A DNA stretch of 64,000 nt from Anthracocystis setariae (taxonomy: Eukaryota; Basidiomycota; Ustilaginomycetes; Ustilaginales; Ustilaginaceae): assembly GCA_928724745.1 (NCBI GenBank), contig CAKMXJ010000010.1, positions 310,001 to 374,000 on the forward strand. Reading direction: 5' to 3'. The position numbers were made by a program, and so were the translations under genes. The notes under the pieces are model-generated. The model saw nothing but the letters and a program-made list of their open reading frames with translations, was not told the DNA's origin and did not search any database. How positions within the stretch are numbered: the first letter of the stretch is position 1; the number at the start of each line of letters is the position of its first letter. Shown here in pieces: positions 30,575-39,944 of the stretch.

Positions 30575-31419
30575 GGCTGCGTGCGGTCTATTGATCTCGT
30601 GATTCGTTGAGGCTTGTAACTGGGAAACAAGGCCTCGGATGTAGCATGAAAAGTTGTGACGCCAGAAGAACGTGGTTGCTTGCTGGCTCGACCGCAGCTC
30701 CCGATTTGATCTCATCGGCGATTGGGAACGAAACTCGAAACCGCGTGCAATCTCGGCAAAAAAAGTAGGAGGTACAGCAGCAGAAAAATCAAGTCGCAAA
30801 TGCCGAGAGACCATGCCGACACTTTCCATACGCGAAAATCTTGAAAATCCTAAAATAATAATTTTGAAACACAAACCGAGCAATTCTACGTAGCAATCAT
30901 GCCGACGATCCCGAATGCCGTCAGCACACACAGACACAGACACAGACACAGACACAGAGACAGACACAGAGACAGACACAGACACAGACAACAGTGGCGT
31001 GATTCTTTTAAAGCGTTTATTTGTGTTGTTGAATTCTCAGAAGTGCCTGTCCCGCGCAGATCCTTCCGTCGCAGCTTGGCATTCAATCTGTTCGCTGGGC
31101 ATCATCGCCCGAAGCGTAACACAGCACTGCAGCCATCGGCTCATCGGCCAAAGCACAGCTAGGCACTCATCACTGTCTCCGAAATGTAAGGCGCAGCACG
31201 CCAAGCGGCTTACAAAACACAAGCGCAAGCCTGCCGGCCCGAGTTTTCAAACTACTGTATTGCATAGCACAGCACAGCACAGCACAGCAACTTGATGGCC
31301 TGCGCTGCCAATCCAAACTTTATCCGTTTGTCGCCGCAGACATTTATATCGTTTGTGCTTGACTTCGAGAGTAAAGGCCCTCCTTGCTGCTCACCACCGT
31401 TATCCGCTACCTATTCACC
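30575..31419. other. divergent intergenic region with CAGACA and AGCAC repeats
   Basis: 845 bases between the phosphatase and GH16 starts. Holds the CAGACA repeat (30925-30991) and a short AGCAC repeat (31265-31289). A TTTATAT word near 31343-31349 is a candidate TATA element for GH16, about 75 bases from its ATG. Confidence 0.5.
30925..30991 (+). repeat. imperfect (ACAGAC)n minisatellite
   Basis: About eleven units of ACAGAC / AGACAC. In the opposite strand it mimics a Ser-Val repeat, which extends the phosphatase frame artificially. Confidence 0.9.
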
Positions 31420-32574
31420 ATGCTCGCTTCTACCTCCCGTAAGGTCGCGCTTGCGGCTGTGGCGCTCAGCAGCGTTGCTTCCACTGTCTCTGCAGCCAAC
31501 TGGACCCTGTCCACCACCATCCGCGGTAATGATTTTTTCAGCAACTTCGACTGGTTCACTGACAAGGACCCCACCAACGGTCTCGTCAACTACCAGTCCC
31601 AGTCCAGTGCCCAAGCCCAGAACCTCTCCTTCGTTGCAGGCAATGGCCACTTTGTCATGGCCGTCTCGACACAGCAGGTCGCTCTCCAGGGTCGAAACTC
31701 GGTGCGCATTCAGTCCAAGAACACCTTCTCCGACGGTGTCTACGTTCTCAACGTCACGCACGTTCCGCTTGGCTGTGCTGTCTGGCCTGCATTCTGGACC
31801 GTGACCGAAAACCTCAACGCATGGCCCATCGGTGGTGAAATTGACATCATGGAAAACGCCAACGACCAGTACGCCTCGAATCTCGCCTCGATCCACACCA
31901 ACACCTCGTGCACCATCCCCACCTCGTACAAGGAAACCGGCTCCGTCAAGTACACCAACTGTTCCGCCTACGAACCATCCAATCCTGGTTGTCGAGTCGA
32001 AATGGACGGCACCTCCACCCCGACCTGGGGTTCAGCCTTGAACAATGCCGGAGGAGGTTTGATTGCCATGGAACGTTCGTTTGGAACCACCGGTACCGGT
32101 GTTCGCGTATGGTACTTCCCCAACAGCAACCCTTCCGCCATCCCTTCTGACCTAGCCAACGGCTCCTCCACCGTTAGTCCCAACAACTGGCCCGAACCCA
32201 ACGCCAACTTCCCCATCGCCTACTGCTACAACGACTTCCTCCCGCACCGCATCGTCTTTGACATCACCCTCTGTGGTGATTGGGCCGCCAACACCTACAA
32301 CCAGGCTGGCTGCAATGCTCAGTTCCCTGCATGCAGCTACCAGGTCGGCTACAACGGTTCGTCGTTCAACCAGTCCTACTGGGAGGTCGACAGTTTGAGA
32401 CTCTTCACCAATGGTGGTGATACCGCCAATGCCGCCAATTCTCCCCAGACCGCTCAGAACCACCAAAACCCCCCGGGCACAAGCACCAGCGCCGCTTCCT
32501 TTGACAAGCTTCCCACCCTCTTGGCCTCGGCATCTGCGCTAGTCGCTTCGGCCGCTTTCATCGCCGCCCTCTAA
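31420..32574 (+). CDS. secreted, GPI-anchored GH16 beta-glucanase
   Basis: 384 residues from ATG 31420 (TTCACCATG). A signal peptide covers residues 1-25 (basic start, hydrophobic core, cut after VSA before ANW). The GH16 catalytic motif is EIDIMEN with nucleophile E140, D142 and acid/base E145, preceded by WPAFWTV. Paired cysteines and several Asn-x-Ser/Thr sites are present. The protein ends with a Ser/Thr/Asn-rich stretch and a hydrophobic tail (LLASASALVASAAFIAAL), a typical GPI-attachment signal. The layout fits fungal mixed-linkage or endo-1,3(4)-beta-glucanases that stay at the cell wall. It could remodel the fungus's own glucan or attack plant beta-glucan. Codon use is strongly C-ending, suggesting high expression. 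Confidence 0.92.
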   Translation: MLASTSRKVALAAVALSSVASTVSAANWTLSTTIRGNDFFSNFDWFTDKDPTNGLVNYQSQSSAQAQNLSFVAGNGHFVMAVSTQQVALQGRNSVRIQSKNTFSDGVYVLNVTHVPLGCAVWPAFWTVTENLNAWPIGGEIDIMENANDQYASNLASIHTNTSCTIPTSYKETGSVKYTNCSAYEPSNPGCRVEMDGTSTPTWGSALNNAGGGLIAMERSFGTTGTGVRVWYFPNSNPSAIPSDLANGSSTVSPNNWPEPNANFPIAYCYNDFLPHRIVFDITLCGDWAANTYNQAGCNAQFPACSYQVGYNGSSFNQSYWEVDSLRLFTNGGDTANAANSPQTAQNHQNPPGTSTSAASFDKLPTLLASASALVASAAFIAAL

Positions 32575-32895
32575 CACATGCATCGATACAGTTGTAGAGC
32601 AGTACACACTCTTGTGAGCTTCGCGTCGGCTAGGAATGCACCACCATTTGTACATTGTATTGATCAAGGGCACTGTGACTTGCGAAAAGGATGGAGATGG
32701 GTGACGAAACACTGTGGCGTGGTGGTGTGGAAGCAGCCTGCCAGTTACTACCGTTGCTACCGTCACATATCAAGGTGGGGTGTTTCTCGAACCAAGTTTG
32801 TCTAAATTGCGCATGATACAGTGCATGTACATCCTGGTGGGGAATTGTTGTTCTATCACTGTTGTGCAACGTCTTGGCACTAATACGAACAAAGT
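32575..32895. other. convergent 3' region, GH16 / SDR
   Basis: 321 bases shared by two convergent 3' ends; nothing else seen apart from ATACAGT words near 32587 and 32817. Confidence 0.5.
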
Positions 32896-33720
32896 CTAGG
32901 GAAGAGTGTAGCCGCCGTCGATGAGAGTGTCGCTACCTGTCTGGTAGGAAGAAGCATCACTGGCGAGGTAGAGGAACAGACCTTTGATCTCCTTGACGTG
33001 ACCTTGACGACCGAGGACCGCCATGCGATAAGCTTCATTGATGCAGCGTGGACTGGCGCCTAGCTTGGTGTCGAAGAAACCAGGGCTGATGATGTTGACA
33101 CGTGCAAAGTGTCTCCACTCTCTTGCGAGCGATTTGCCCATATGCGTCACCGCCGCCTTGGTCGAATTGTAAACAGGCTGGTCCACGGGCACATTGACAA
33201 TATGAGCCGACATGCTCGAAGTGATGATCAGGTTCCCCTTCCCCTGACGCTTGAAGACCTCGCCGACGTATTTGGCGCAGTAGAAGACGCCGTCGACGTT
33301 GACTTCCATCTGACGCTTGTACTCTTCCACCGTCTGTTCCAGGATGGGTTTCGAGATGGCCATGCCTGCATTGGCGACAAACACATCGATACGGCCGAAG
33401 TCAGCGACCACCTGGTCGATCGAGGAGCGCACTTGGTCAACCTGCGACACTTCGCACTTGTACGCCTTGGCACGGATCGAGTGCGTTTTGGCGAGCTCTT
33501 CCGCCTTCTGAATGGCAACTTCGTTCGAGTTGTACCAAAGTGCAACATCAGCTCCAGCTTCAGCGACAGCTTCGATGGCAGCATAGCCAAGCCCTTCAGA
33601 GGCACCAGTGACCACCACCACCTTGCCCTTCATGCTGAGCTGCTCAAAGACGTTCGTGGGCGTGTCCGGCACCGCCCGGGGCTGACGAACAGCAGCACAA
33701 TCTTCAATCGTCATCGACAT
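32896..33720 (-). CDS. short-chain dehydrogenase, mannitol dehydrogenase / Sou2-like
   Basis: 274 residues from the ATG at 33718-33720; the frame stays open upstream to 33882 but homologous-looking sequence begins here. Classical SDR: TGASEGLG (38-45) binds the cofactor, NAG is in FVANAGMAIS, the catalytic serine lies in TSSMSAHI, and YNSTK gives Y184 and K188. The C-terminus (SPGFFDTKL, YLASDASSYQTGSDTLIDGGYTLP) is the usual SDR end. The closest remembered relatives are NADP-dependent mannitol dehydrogenase and L-sorbose/L-xylulose reductase (yeast Sou1/Sou2), which reduce ketoses to polyols. Fungi use mannitol as carbon store and stress protectant. A polyol dehydrogenase of another family lies 13 kb downstream. 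Confidence 0.85.
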   Translation of the reverse strand: MSMTIEDCAAVRQPRAVPDTPTNVFEQLSMKGKVVVVTGASEGLGYAAIEAVAEAGADVALWYNSNEVAIQKAEELAKTHSIRAKAYKCEVSQVDQVRSSIDQVVADFGRIDVFVANAGMAISKPILEQTVEEYKRQMEVNVDGVFYCAKYVGEVFKRQGKGNLIITSSMSAHIVNVPVDQPVYNSTKAAVTHMGKSLAREWRHFARVNIISPGFFDTKLGASPRCINEAYRMAVLGRQGHVKEIKGLFLYLASDASSYQTGSDTLIDGGYTLP

Positions 33721-34345
33721 CTTGGCGGCGTTTCGTATGAGCGAGATTGCTAGTGTAGAGATGTGACAAGATACGTTCGGTTCTGACGAGGGTTGGATGT
33801 CAAGAAGCAAGCAAGGCGAGGCACAGTGATGGCGAGCCATCGGCGACATCGCTTGAGACGTCTGAGCGGCAGTCACCCGCACCGAACACGCACAAGCCTG
33901 CGAATGAGCGTGGAGGAGCGTGCCCTTGTTTCCTTATTAGGCAGGTCAGCGGGGAGAGACCGGTGAATTCGCGCCTTTTTATCGCCGATAGCTACAGTAT
34001 GTCAGCCCCACTTGCAGAACACGCACCGCCAGCTTGGGTCTCGCCTCTGATTGATTCCAGTAGCGTCAGATTAGGCTCGAGGCCCTTGTCCTAAGCAAAA
34101 TCAGCTATGTGTCGAAGAGCACAACTTCTGAACGTACAACGATGCACTATCCAGACGAAAGATCGAGCCCAAAGATAATGGATTGACTTGGGAGCAGAAG
34201 GAAATACGCCAACATCATTGTTGTCTATATTGATAGTGGAGTCAGCTTGGATCCAGGGCAACATTGCCAAGGTCGCATGCCATGCTGCGGTGAAGGAACT
34301 CTTGTCGACGTCTTTCGAAACCTGCCTGATCTATCTTAGCGCAGC
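33721..34345. other. intergenic, SDR to effector gene
   Basis: 625 bases. On the minus strand the SDR promoter includes GATAAAAAGG near 33973-33982. Nothing coding was recognised. Confidence 0.5.
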
Positions 34346-35581
34346 CTAAGGGCGGACATGCCCTGCTGCGCTAGCGACCCTCTGCGCCTTGTTTCGCAAG
34401 AAATCATCGACCGAATCGACATCCTCTGGGGCCAGAAACGCTGTTCCGTAATGGTGAACCGTCCTGTCTTTTCCCTTTTCATCCTCGTTGAAACCCCAGA
34501 AATTGTAAACCGTCTTACCCTCGAGTTCGTGACCCACGAGGCTTTTTGATCCGGATCTGGGACCGCCCTCGATAGTCATTCGCATCTTTCCTCGCCACCA
34601 AGTAACGCCCTCGGGCGGCTTCACCTCGAACGGCACCACGATGCTGGGCTTCAAGGTTTTCCCCTTGTACCGCGAGAACAGTCCCTTGGGCAGCTCCGTC
34701 GGATCGACCCAGTGCAGATGGTGGTTGAATACATCCCGATTGATCGCTTGTCGGATCGTCGGTGTACTTGCGTCCAGATACCTCAACGCATTTTTGCGAT
34801 CGGCTTTCTCGGGCGCAGGTGATGGTGCCAGCTGATCCAAGTAAGGGGGCACAGCCCTAAACATCCTAGAATGATGCTTTACGAATCCGGAAAACCGTCT
34901 TTCTTCGTAGCCTGTGTCTTGTGCGTCGAAGGCCTTTCTTTTCTGTGCCCCTTGTCCAGTATGAGGATACACGGGTTGCATCGAAGAACCTGCTTGTGAA
35001 TGGCGGCTACTGGAATGATCGGGGGTATCGATCGTAACGGGATTTTCTGCTCCATCAGGAACCCAACTGTCAAGACGCACACCGACATTCTGCAGAAGAA
35101 GCGGGTGAGCATGCACCTCCGGAAACTTTGCGAATCGGGAGATCTTGTTGATCTGTTCTTGACGTTGAGACGGCTGGCCAGGTTGGTCCAAGGTGGTGAC
35201 GGGGAGTTCCGGGGAAACATGGCTGGTTTGCGGTATCGTCTGGACCGGTTGATGGCTGGCTGATGCTGGTTGCTGCGCACTCCAGTCATAGAATTGTTGC
35301 AACTCGGGATCGTAGACCCATTGCGACTCGGGTGCCGCGCCATGTGTTGGGAGTGATTGTGTCGCATAAGGCCATTCATGCTGATCGACATACTGCCAAT
35401 TGTGCGGGCTTTCAGGAACGTAATTTGACCAGCCCTCATCAGGAAGACCAGGAAAGCCATTGTCGCCGCTGAACCCGCCCATTGGCGAGTCACCATAGCC
35501 ACCAGCCGGAAGGGAGAAAGCGATAGGTGACAACACAACAGCAAAGAGGCAGAAAGCCTCTAGGGTAGTGGACAGTCGCAT
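34346..35581 (-). CDS. secreted protein, intact member of a local effector-like family
   Basis: 411 residues, single exon. A signal peptide covers about 1-23 (hydrophobic core LEAFCLFAVVLSPIAF). The mature protein has no cysteine. Residues 25-130 are Gly/Pro/Tyr/Trp/Gln-rich and probably disordered. A conserved C-terminal domain, about 270-395, contains TIRQAINRDVFNHHLHWV, then ELPKG, GKMRMTIEGGPRSGS, GHELEGKTVYNFWGF and VHHYGTAFLAPEDVD. The same blocks occur in the broken gene at 36470-37435, which proves a paralogous family. Secretion, lack of enzymatic motifs, clustering and rapid decay of neighbours fit smut effectors; membership of the Ustilago Eff1 family (similar length) is only a guess. 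TATA-like ATATAAA lies 66 bases upstream of the start. Confidence 0.8.
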   Translation of the reverse strand: MRLSTTLEAFCLFAVVLSPIAFSLPAGGYGDSPMGGFSGDNGFPGLPDEGWSNYVPESPHNWQYVDQHEWPYATQSLPTHGAAPESQWVYDPELQQFYDWSAQQPASASHQPVQTIPQTSHVSPELPVTTLDQPGQPSQRQEQINKISRFAKFPEVHAHPLLLQNVGVRLDSWVPDGAENPVTIDTPDHSSSRHSQAGSSMQPVYPHTGQGAQKRKAFDAQDTGYEERRFSGFVKHHSRMFRAVPPYLDQLAPSPAPEKADRKNALRYLDASTPTIRQAINRDVFNHHLHWVDPTELPKGLFSRYKGKTLKPSIVVPFEVKPPEGVTWWRGKMRMTIEGGPRSGSKSLVGHELEGKTVYNFWGFNEDEKGKDRTVHHYGTAFLAPEDVDSVDDFLRNKAQRVASAAGHVRP

Positions 35582-35646
35582 CTCGAAACGCGGTGAATGA
35601 AGGTCAGAGTTTGGAACTTTTGCGAAGATCCACCCTTCCGATCCGG

Positions 35647-35653
35647 TTTATAT
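35647..35653 (-). promoter_or_regulatory. TATA box of the effector gene
   Basis: ATATAAA on the minus strand, 66 bases before the ATG. Position suits a short leader. Confidence 0.5.
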
Positions 35654-36060
35654 TGCTCCTACAAGTACCTGCCTCATGCTAGTCTGTTGTTCCCCTCCCG
35701 CTGCGTTCAGGTCGGATGGCTGTGGTGCTTCTGTGCAAAGGTGGGTCGTCCTGGCTAAACATTGACTCATTTTTTACAGCCACTACGTGTTGACATGCAA
35801 ACATATTTTTCCCACCAACGTCCTTGAACCTTTTGATATGTAGAGACGCAGGGTCAAACAAAACATCGCAACTTCTCATTAAACCTGCAACTGAAGCATC
35901 TGGCTTGCGACACATTGGCAGGGAGTGGCAAAATGGAGATCGATACAGCCACTTTTCATACGTAGCTCTGGTCCACACGTATTGGACTGTACTGTACTGT
36001 ATGCCTGCACTGAGCTCATCTCTTTCTGGCCGGTTCTTATTCTTATGAACACAAGGGATG

Positions 36061-36354
36061 TCACGAGGAATCCAAAACAACATAGTCCCACCTCGCAAGC
36101 CATCCCTTGGCGTCCTTCTGGTAATTCACCGTCGAGCCTAGTGCCCCCTCCAGCTCAAATCAGTCCCTCATTAGCTTGGTTGACATGACGCCATTTACAT
36201 TCAGATCGCATGGATGAGGCCAGTACACTTGAACATTCGTCATGCCGGCCGTTTTGGGAAGTAAAGGGGCGAAATCTATGCGATGATAGGTCACATCATG
36301 CTGACATCTTTCTGGGGATTGCAAATCAGTCCACGCAGTGTCTTTCGCACGCAA
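36061..36354 (-). pseudogene. effector-like remnant with in-frame stop
   Basis: One minus-strand frame runs from about 36354 to a TGA at 36061-36063, interrupted by a single TGA at 36160-36162. Before the stop it reads like a folded secreted protein (VTYHRIDFAPLLPK, NVQVYWPHPCDLNVNG); after it the sense continues with FELEGALGSTVNYQKDAKG and WLARWDYVVL. The word [FH]ELEG recalls GHELEGKT of the neighbouring family, so it may be a third, more diverged member. Between 36370 and 36470 another frame encodes a hydrophobic stretch (AFLVVAASEMFAIPY) that could be the old signal peptide. No start codon or consistent intron joins the two. I read it as a decayed gene; a live gene with a missed intron is possible but I could not build one. 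Confidence 0.4.
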
Positions 36355-36469
36355 AGTAAGAAAAGATAGACCCTATCAATGCCATCGATTTGACCGGACC
36401 GAATATGCGGCCGATACGGTATAGCAAACATCTCTGAGGCTGCCACAACCAAAAAAGCACGAACACAAG

Positions 36470-37435
36470 CTAGAGATGTAGATTAGCAGCCTTTTGGTGG
36501 AGAGTATCCAAGTGGAGCAGATACTGGTTAACGTGATGGACATCAGCATCTTCGAGATACGCTGTTCCATAATGATGGATCGACCTACGCAACAAATTTT
36601 GGCTGATTCTCTGGGAAGCCCCAAAAGTTAAGCAGCGTCTTGCCCTCCAATTCATGCCTCTTGAACGAGGGTGAAGGAAATCTCGAGCCTCCATGTGACG
36701 TCATTCGCACCGTCGCTTGCGTGCCTGCAGGTCGGATCGACATTGGCAGCTTGATAAACGATAGAGTCCTGCCGAATCTCTTGGCTGCCTTTCTGTGGAA
36801 AGTTTGGACCCTTCGGGTATCTCGGATTGTTCGACCCACTTCAACTTGCCATCAAACAGTACCTGATTGATCTCCTGGCGAATGGCAGCTGTGTCATCAA
36901 GTGAAAACGCATCATAGCGAAATCTCGACTTGGTCCTTGGAGCAGGTGTCAATGGTATCTCCGCCAAGTACTTAGGTATAACCTGTCCTTCTCTGGTAAG
37001 ATGAGGCCATGTTTGTGTGTAGGGCGATGGAATGAGTCCTGGCTATGGTATCTGTTCAAACGAAGTTCCAGCTTGCACTTACATGTCCTCCGCAGATGTG
37101 GGGTTGCGGAAAAGATGAGCAAGTCGAGCCGATGGCTGCGCAACGTCGAGCATGGTTGGTGGGATCGGCCTGTTCCACGGGTGCAGAAGAGGTGTTTGCG
37201 ACAGCTGTTGGATCCTGCGAACGTGCACTTCATCGTACGGGCTCGTTGAGGGAGCCCGTGCTGCCGAAGCCCACCTTGAACCAGATGAGCTGTCTTCGCC
37301 ATTGTCCTGCATCCGCATCCATGATGGTGGCAATGAATCGTACCCATTACTGGACTGACAGGTGGACAGAACAAAAAGATTTGTTAGCAGCAGGAAAATG
37401 CACTCCCATCTGTACCAGTTCCTGAAGCTGAGCAT
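36470..37435 (-). pseudogene. broken paralogue of the secreted protein at 34346-35581
   Basis: Exon 1 is 37435-37083: start ATG, signal peptide (WECIFLLLTNLFVLSTC) and a Ser/Pro-rich stretch. The intron 37082-36993 (90 nt) has GTAAGT and CCAG. Exon 2 starts at 36992 and reads IEGQVIPKYLAEIPLTPAP, then IRQEINQVLFDGKLKWVEQSEIPEG. Near 36800-36818 the family resemblance jumps to another frame (FGRTLSFIKLP, RHELEGKTLLNFWGF), which ends in TAG close to 36590. From about 36600 the resemblance returns to the first frame (RRSIHHYGTAYLEDADV) up to the stop at 36470. So there are two frameshifts of opposite sense. Without them the gene would match the intact paralogue over the whole C-terminal domain. 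Assembly errors could produce the same picture. Confidence 0.65.
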
Positions 37436-38158
37436 TTCTGCAAGCGGGATTATATGGGGTTGGGAGGCTGTTGGCGGTTGGAGGGGGTGAAGCGATTCAA
37501 TTGACAGCAGCGCTCTGCAGACCTTCTTTTATCAACGATGTGACTGCGAGGCTAACGAGCCTTGAAAGAAGACCTACAGTATGTATAAGCTCAGTGTTTC
37601 ATAAGCATGTTTGGGCAAGCGGGCGTTGTACTTCATCAGGCAAGTAGGCATCGCTAACGGGGAAAGTACTGTACCATGCTCAATAACGACGTCGACATCC
37701 ATCTGTAGAAAAAGGAAATTCCCGATGTTAATTACGAAAAATCTCCAATAAAAGCCCAAATGAAATGAAAGCGTGCGAATCGTTCAGACGAACCTGGTGG
37801 GACCTCAGACGTACTGTACTTGCACGCAGCGGTATTTGCACGACGACATCGAGTCCTAAAGATGAAGTTCCATGGGACCATGAGGTGAGGCGCCTGGACA
37901 CATCATATAAGCTCGTGCATAGTTAAAAGACAGTGTACTGAGCTGGCTTCCGTGTTGGCGTCACTTGTGAGAAAAGAAATATCGATGCTGTGACGCTTCT
38001 CACTCCTTGTTCGTGAAGATACACTGATATGAGACAAGAACGTCGCTCAGTCATGGCATGATTCGACTGCATTGGTCACCTTTGCTCTACGATGGACTCA
38101 TCGGGTTCTTATTACAGCAGCTAAAAGTTGATTCCGACATCGCCGGTATGAATGGGAA
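37436..38158. other. intergenic, effector relic to propeller gene
   Basis: 723 bases. Two GTACTGTAC words (around 37665-37673 and at 37811-37819) and ACAGTA words are present. Short frames show no family resemblance. Confidence 0.5.
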
Positions 38159-39586
38159 TCAAATCCAGACCGCAGTAGCCGCCTCTCTCAATTTTCCGTG
38201 CGCATCTTTGCCAAGCTCGAGCGTGGCCACCTCAGTAACCCGCACCTTCTGCAAACTTTCTCCAGCTTCCACATCCAACCTCAACATCCTAACAACCCCA
38301 ACTTCACTACAGGTCAACGCCGCATACTGCACATCGCCCTTGGGACCTTTCATGAGTTTGGGTGCCGGTTCGATCGCATTCGCCCAACCACCCGAAGTTG
38401 GCGTCTGCCACAAACACAACGCGTCGCCCGATTCGTCCTTCTCGTCCCTACCCTGTGAAACCACCAGACCATCCTTATCGAGTTGGAACACTGCCACCCA
38501 ACCCTTTGTGTCAGCGGCCAAGCCTCTAGTGGAAGCAAACATGTATTGTGGATAAGTTCCGTTGGAGTGGGTGGTCGAGACAGACAGTCGAACCTCGTCC
38601 GCCCAGTAGAGACCTTCATCGTCACTGCGAGGGATGATCTTGACCCCTTGCCTCCATTCAAGCCGAGTGCCTTTGGAATCTTTGAGCAGCTCAAAGACGT
38701 CCACCATGGAGGAGTGTTCTTGGACGCTGTAAATGTACCGACCAGCAGGGTGCGAGATGGTGTGGCGCGGTCCGTCGTTTTTCCTTGGCGCGACGCTTTT
38801 CTCGCCAAGGCTCAGCGCGCCGTTGGTAGGGTCTACGTCCATAGTCCACACACAGTTGCGACCAATGTCGGGAACGTAACAAACACTCCCGTCAGGGGAG
38901 AGGTCGATTCCGTGGGAGCCATGACGCAATCCACCAAAGTCCATCGCATTCTTGCCGTTAGAAGCATCGAGCTTAGAAGTGCCCGAGCCAGTTTCTTGTT
39001 CGCTCGTGCCCAAGCTGACTTCCTTGCGCCTGATCTCCTTCGATTCAGCAAGCGTTTTCCCAGGGATGGAGCATTGGCCGGTCACAAAGTCGATTTCTTG
39101 AATCCGACCGGCTGATCCGACACCAGTGACTCCGTCGGCCGGAGGCTCCGAAGGAATGCTACTCTGGTGCTTTGTGCCGGTCAAGTCAAAAGCACCGGTC
39201 TCCGAATCGATCCCAACGACCTCTCCAGTCGGTCCGCCACAGGTGTATAGCACGGGATGAGCGCCCTTCTCTGGGAAACCAACATAGACGTACCCAGACC
39301 TCGCAGCGGTTTCGGCCGTGTTGAGCAGCTCGAATTTCGCCTTTTCGGAGCCCTCTCGATGGATCTTATAGGCAGCAACGCTGGGAGGCTGGGTCCAGCA
39401 TGTCGCATACAGGTGAGTTGGTGAGGGGCTGCTCTGTGAAGTTTTGGGAATCGTCGCGGTCGAAAGCCATGAATGGTTGCCCTTGGCCTGCGAGACGTCA
39501 AGTAGCTCGAGACTTTCGCTTTCAGGATCGAAGCTTACAGTGAAGAGCTCGTTCGTGTTAAAGGTTCCGACTGCAAGCAACGGCAT
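38159..39586 (-). CDS. lactonase / carboxymuconate-cyclase-like seven-bladed beta-propeller protein
   Basis: 475 residues from the ATG at 39584-39586 (MPLLAVGTFNTNELFTVSFDPES); the frame continues 78 codons upstream without likeness to the family. Blade-like repeats are visible: LLAVGTFNTNELFTVSFD, HPVLYTCGG...VVGIDSETGAFDL, SHGIDLSPDGSVCYVPDIGRNCVWTMDVD, HTISHPAGRYIYSVQEHSSMVDVFEL, YMFASTRG...WVAVFQLD, and a closing strand. The HGIDLSPDG..CYVPDIG segment is typical of the 3-carboxy-cis,cis-muconate lactonizing enzyme (CMLE) family, which acts in the protocatechuate branch of the beta-ketoadipate pathway. Neurospora CMLE is ~366 residues; this one has ~100 extra, largely a charged insert around residues 205-265. 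No other pathway gene is adjacent, so the substrate is open. Confidence 0.7.
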   Translation of the reverse strand: MPLLAVGTFNTNELFTVSFDPESESLELLDVSQAKGNHSWLSTATIPKTSQSSPSPTHLYATCWTQPPSVAAYKIHREGSEKAKFELLNTAETAARSGYVYVGFPEKGAHPVLYTCGGPTGEVVGIDSETGAFDLTGTKHQSSIPSEPPADGVTGVGSAGRIQEIDFVTGQCSIPGKTLAESKEIRRKEVSLGTSEQETGSGTSKLDASNGKNAMDFGGLRHGSHGIDLSPDGSVCYVPDIGRNCVWTMDVDPTNGALSLGEKSVAPRKNDGPRHTISHPAGRYIYSVQEHSSMVDVFELLKDSKGTRLEWRQGVKIIPRSDDEGLYWADEVRLSVSTTHSNGTYPQYMFASTRGLAADTKGWVAVFQLDKDGLVVSQGRDEKDESGDALCLWQTPTSGGWANAIEPAPKLMKGPKGDVQYAALTCSEVGVVRMLRLDVEAGESLQKVRVTEVATLELGKDAHGKLREAATAVWI

Positions 39587-39944
39587 AATGGGCAGAAATT
39601 GAGATCGGTGGGATGGTTTTCGCAGTAAGGGTGACATTGCGGGGAGGTGGTCCGATCTCATATATAGGCTTCGCCGGCAAGCTGATGATTTCGGAATAGC
39701 CGGGACAGGGTCCGCGGAAAGCAGCCGAGTCACAAATGTCGAAGATCGCTTGCAGATTTTGTCGGAACTCGGTTTTCGGCAATCAACTTTTGGTTCCTGA
39801 TACCATGTGGAGCTCAGCATGCATGCTCAGCCCGGCATCTTCTTCAGCATACCTACTCTCAAACATATAAGGCGGCCCAATGTCTCCCCTTGCTCATAAG
39901 CGCATCCACATGAGAAAGGCAGATCAAGAAAATTACTGCGCAAG
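39587..39944. promoter_or_regulatory. divergent promoter, propeller gene / ABCF gene
   Basis: 358 bases between divergent starts. No clear TATA box; a CATATAAGG word lies near 39865-39873 on the ABCF side. Confidence 0.4.

Noticed and set aside
30575..30991. N-terminal (SV)n extension of the phosphatase
   Set aside because: It is the translation of the CAGACA repeat; the real start lies just before the RHGE motif.
36800..36830. A very short intron (GTCC...CACAG, 17 nt) to explain the frame jump in the broken effector gene
   Set aside because: Far below workable intron size; a frameshift is the simpler explanation.
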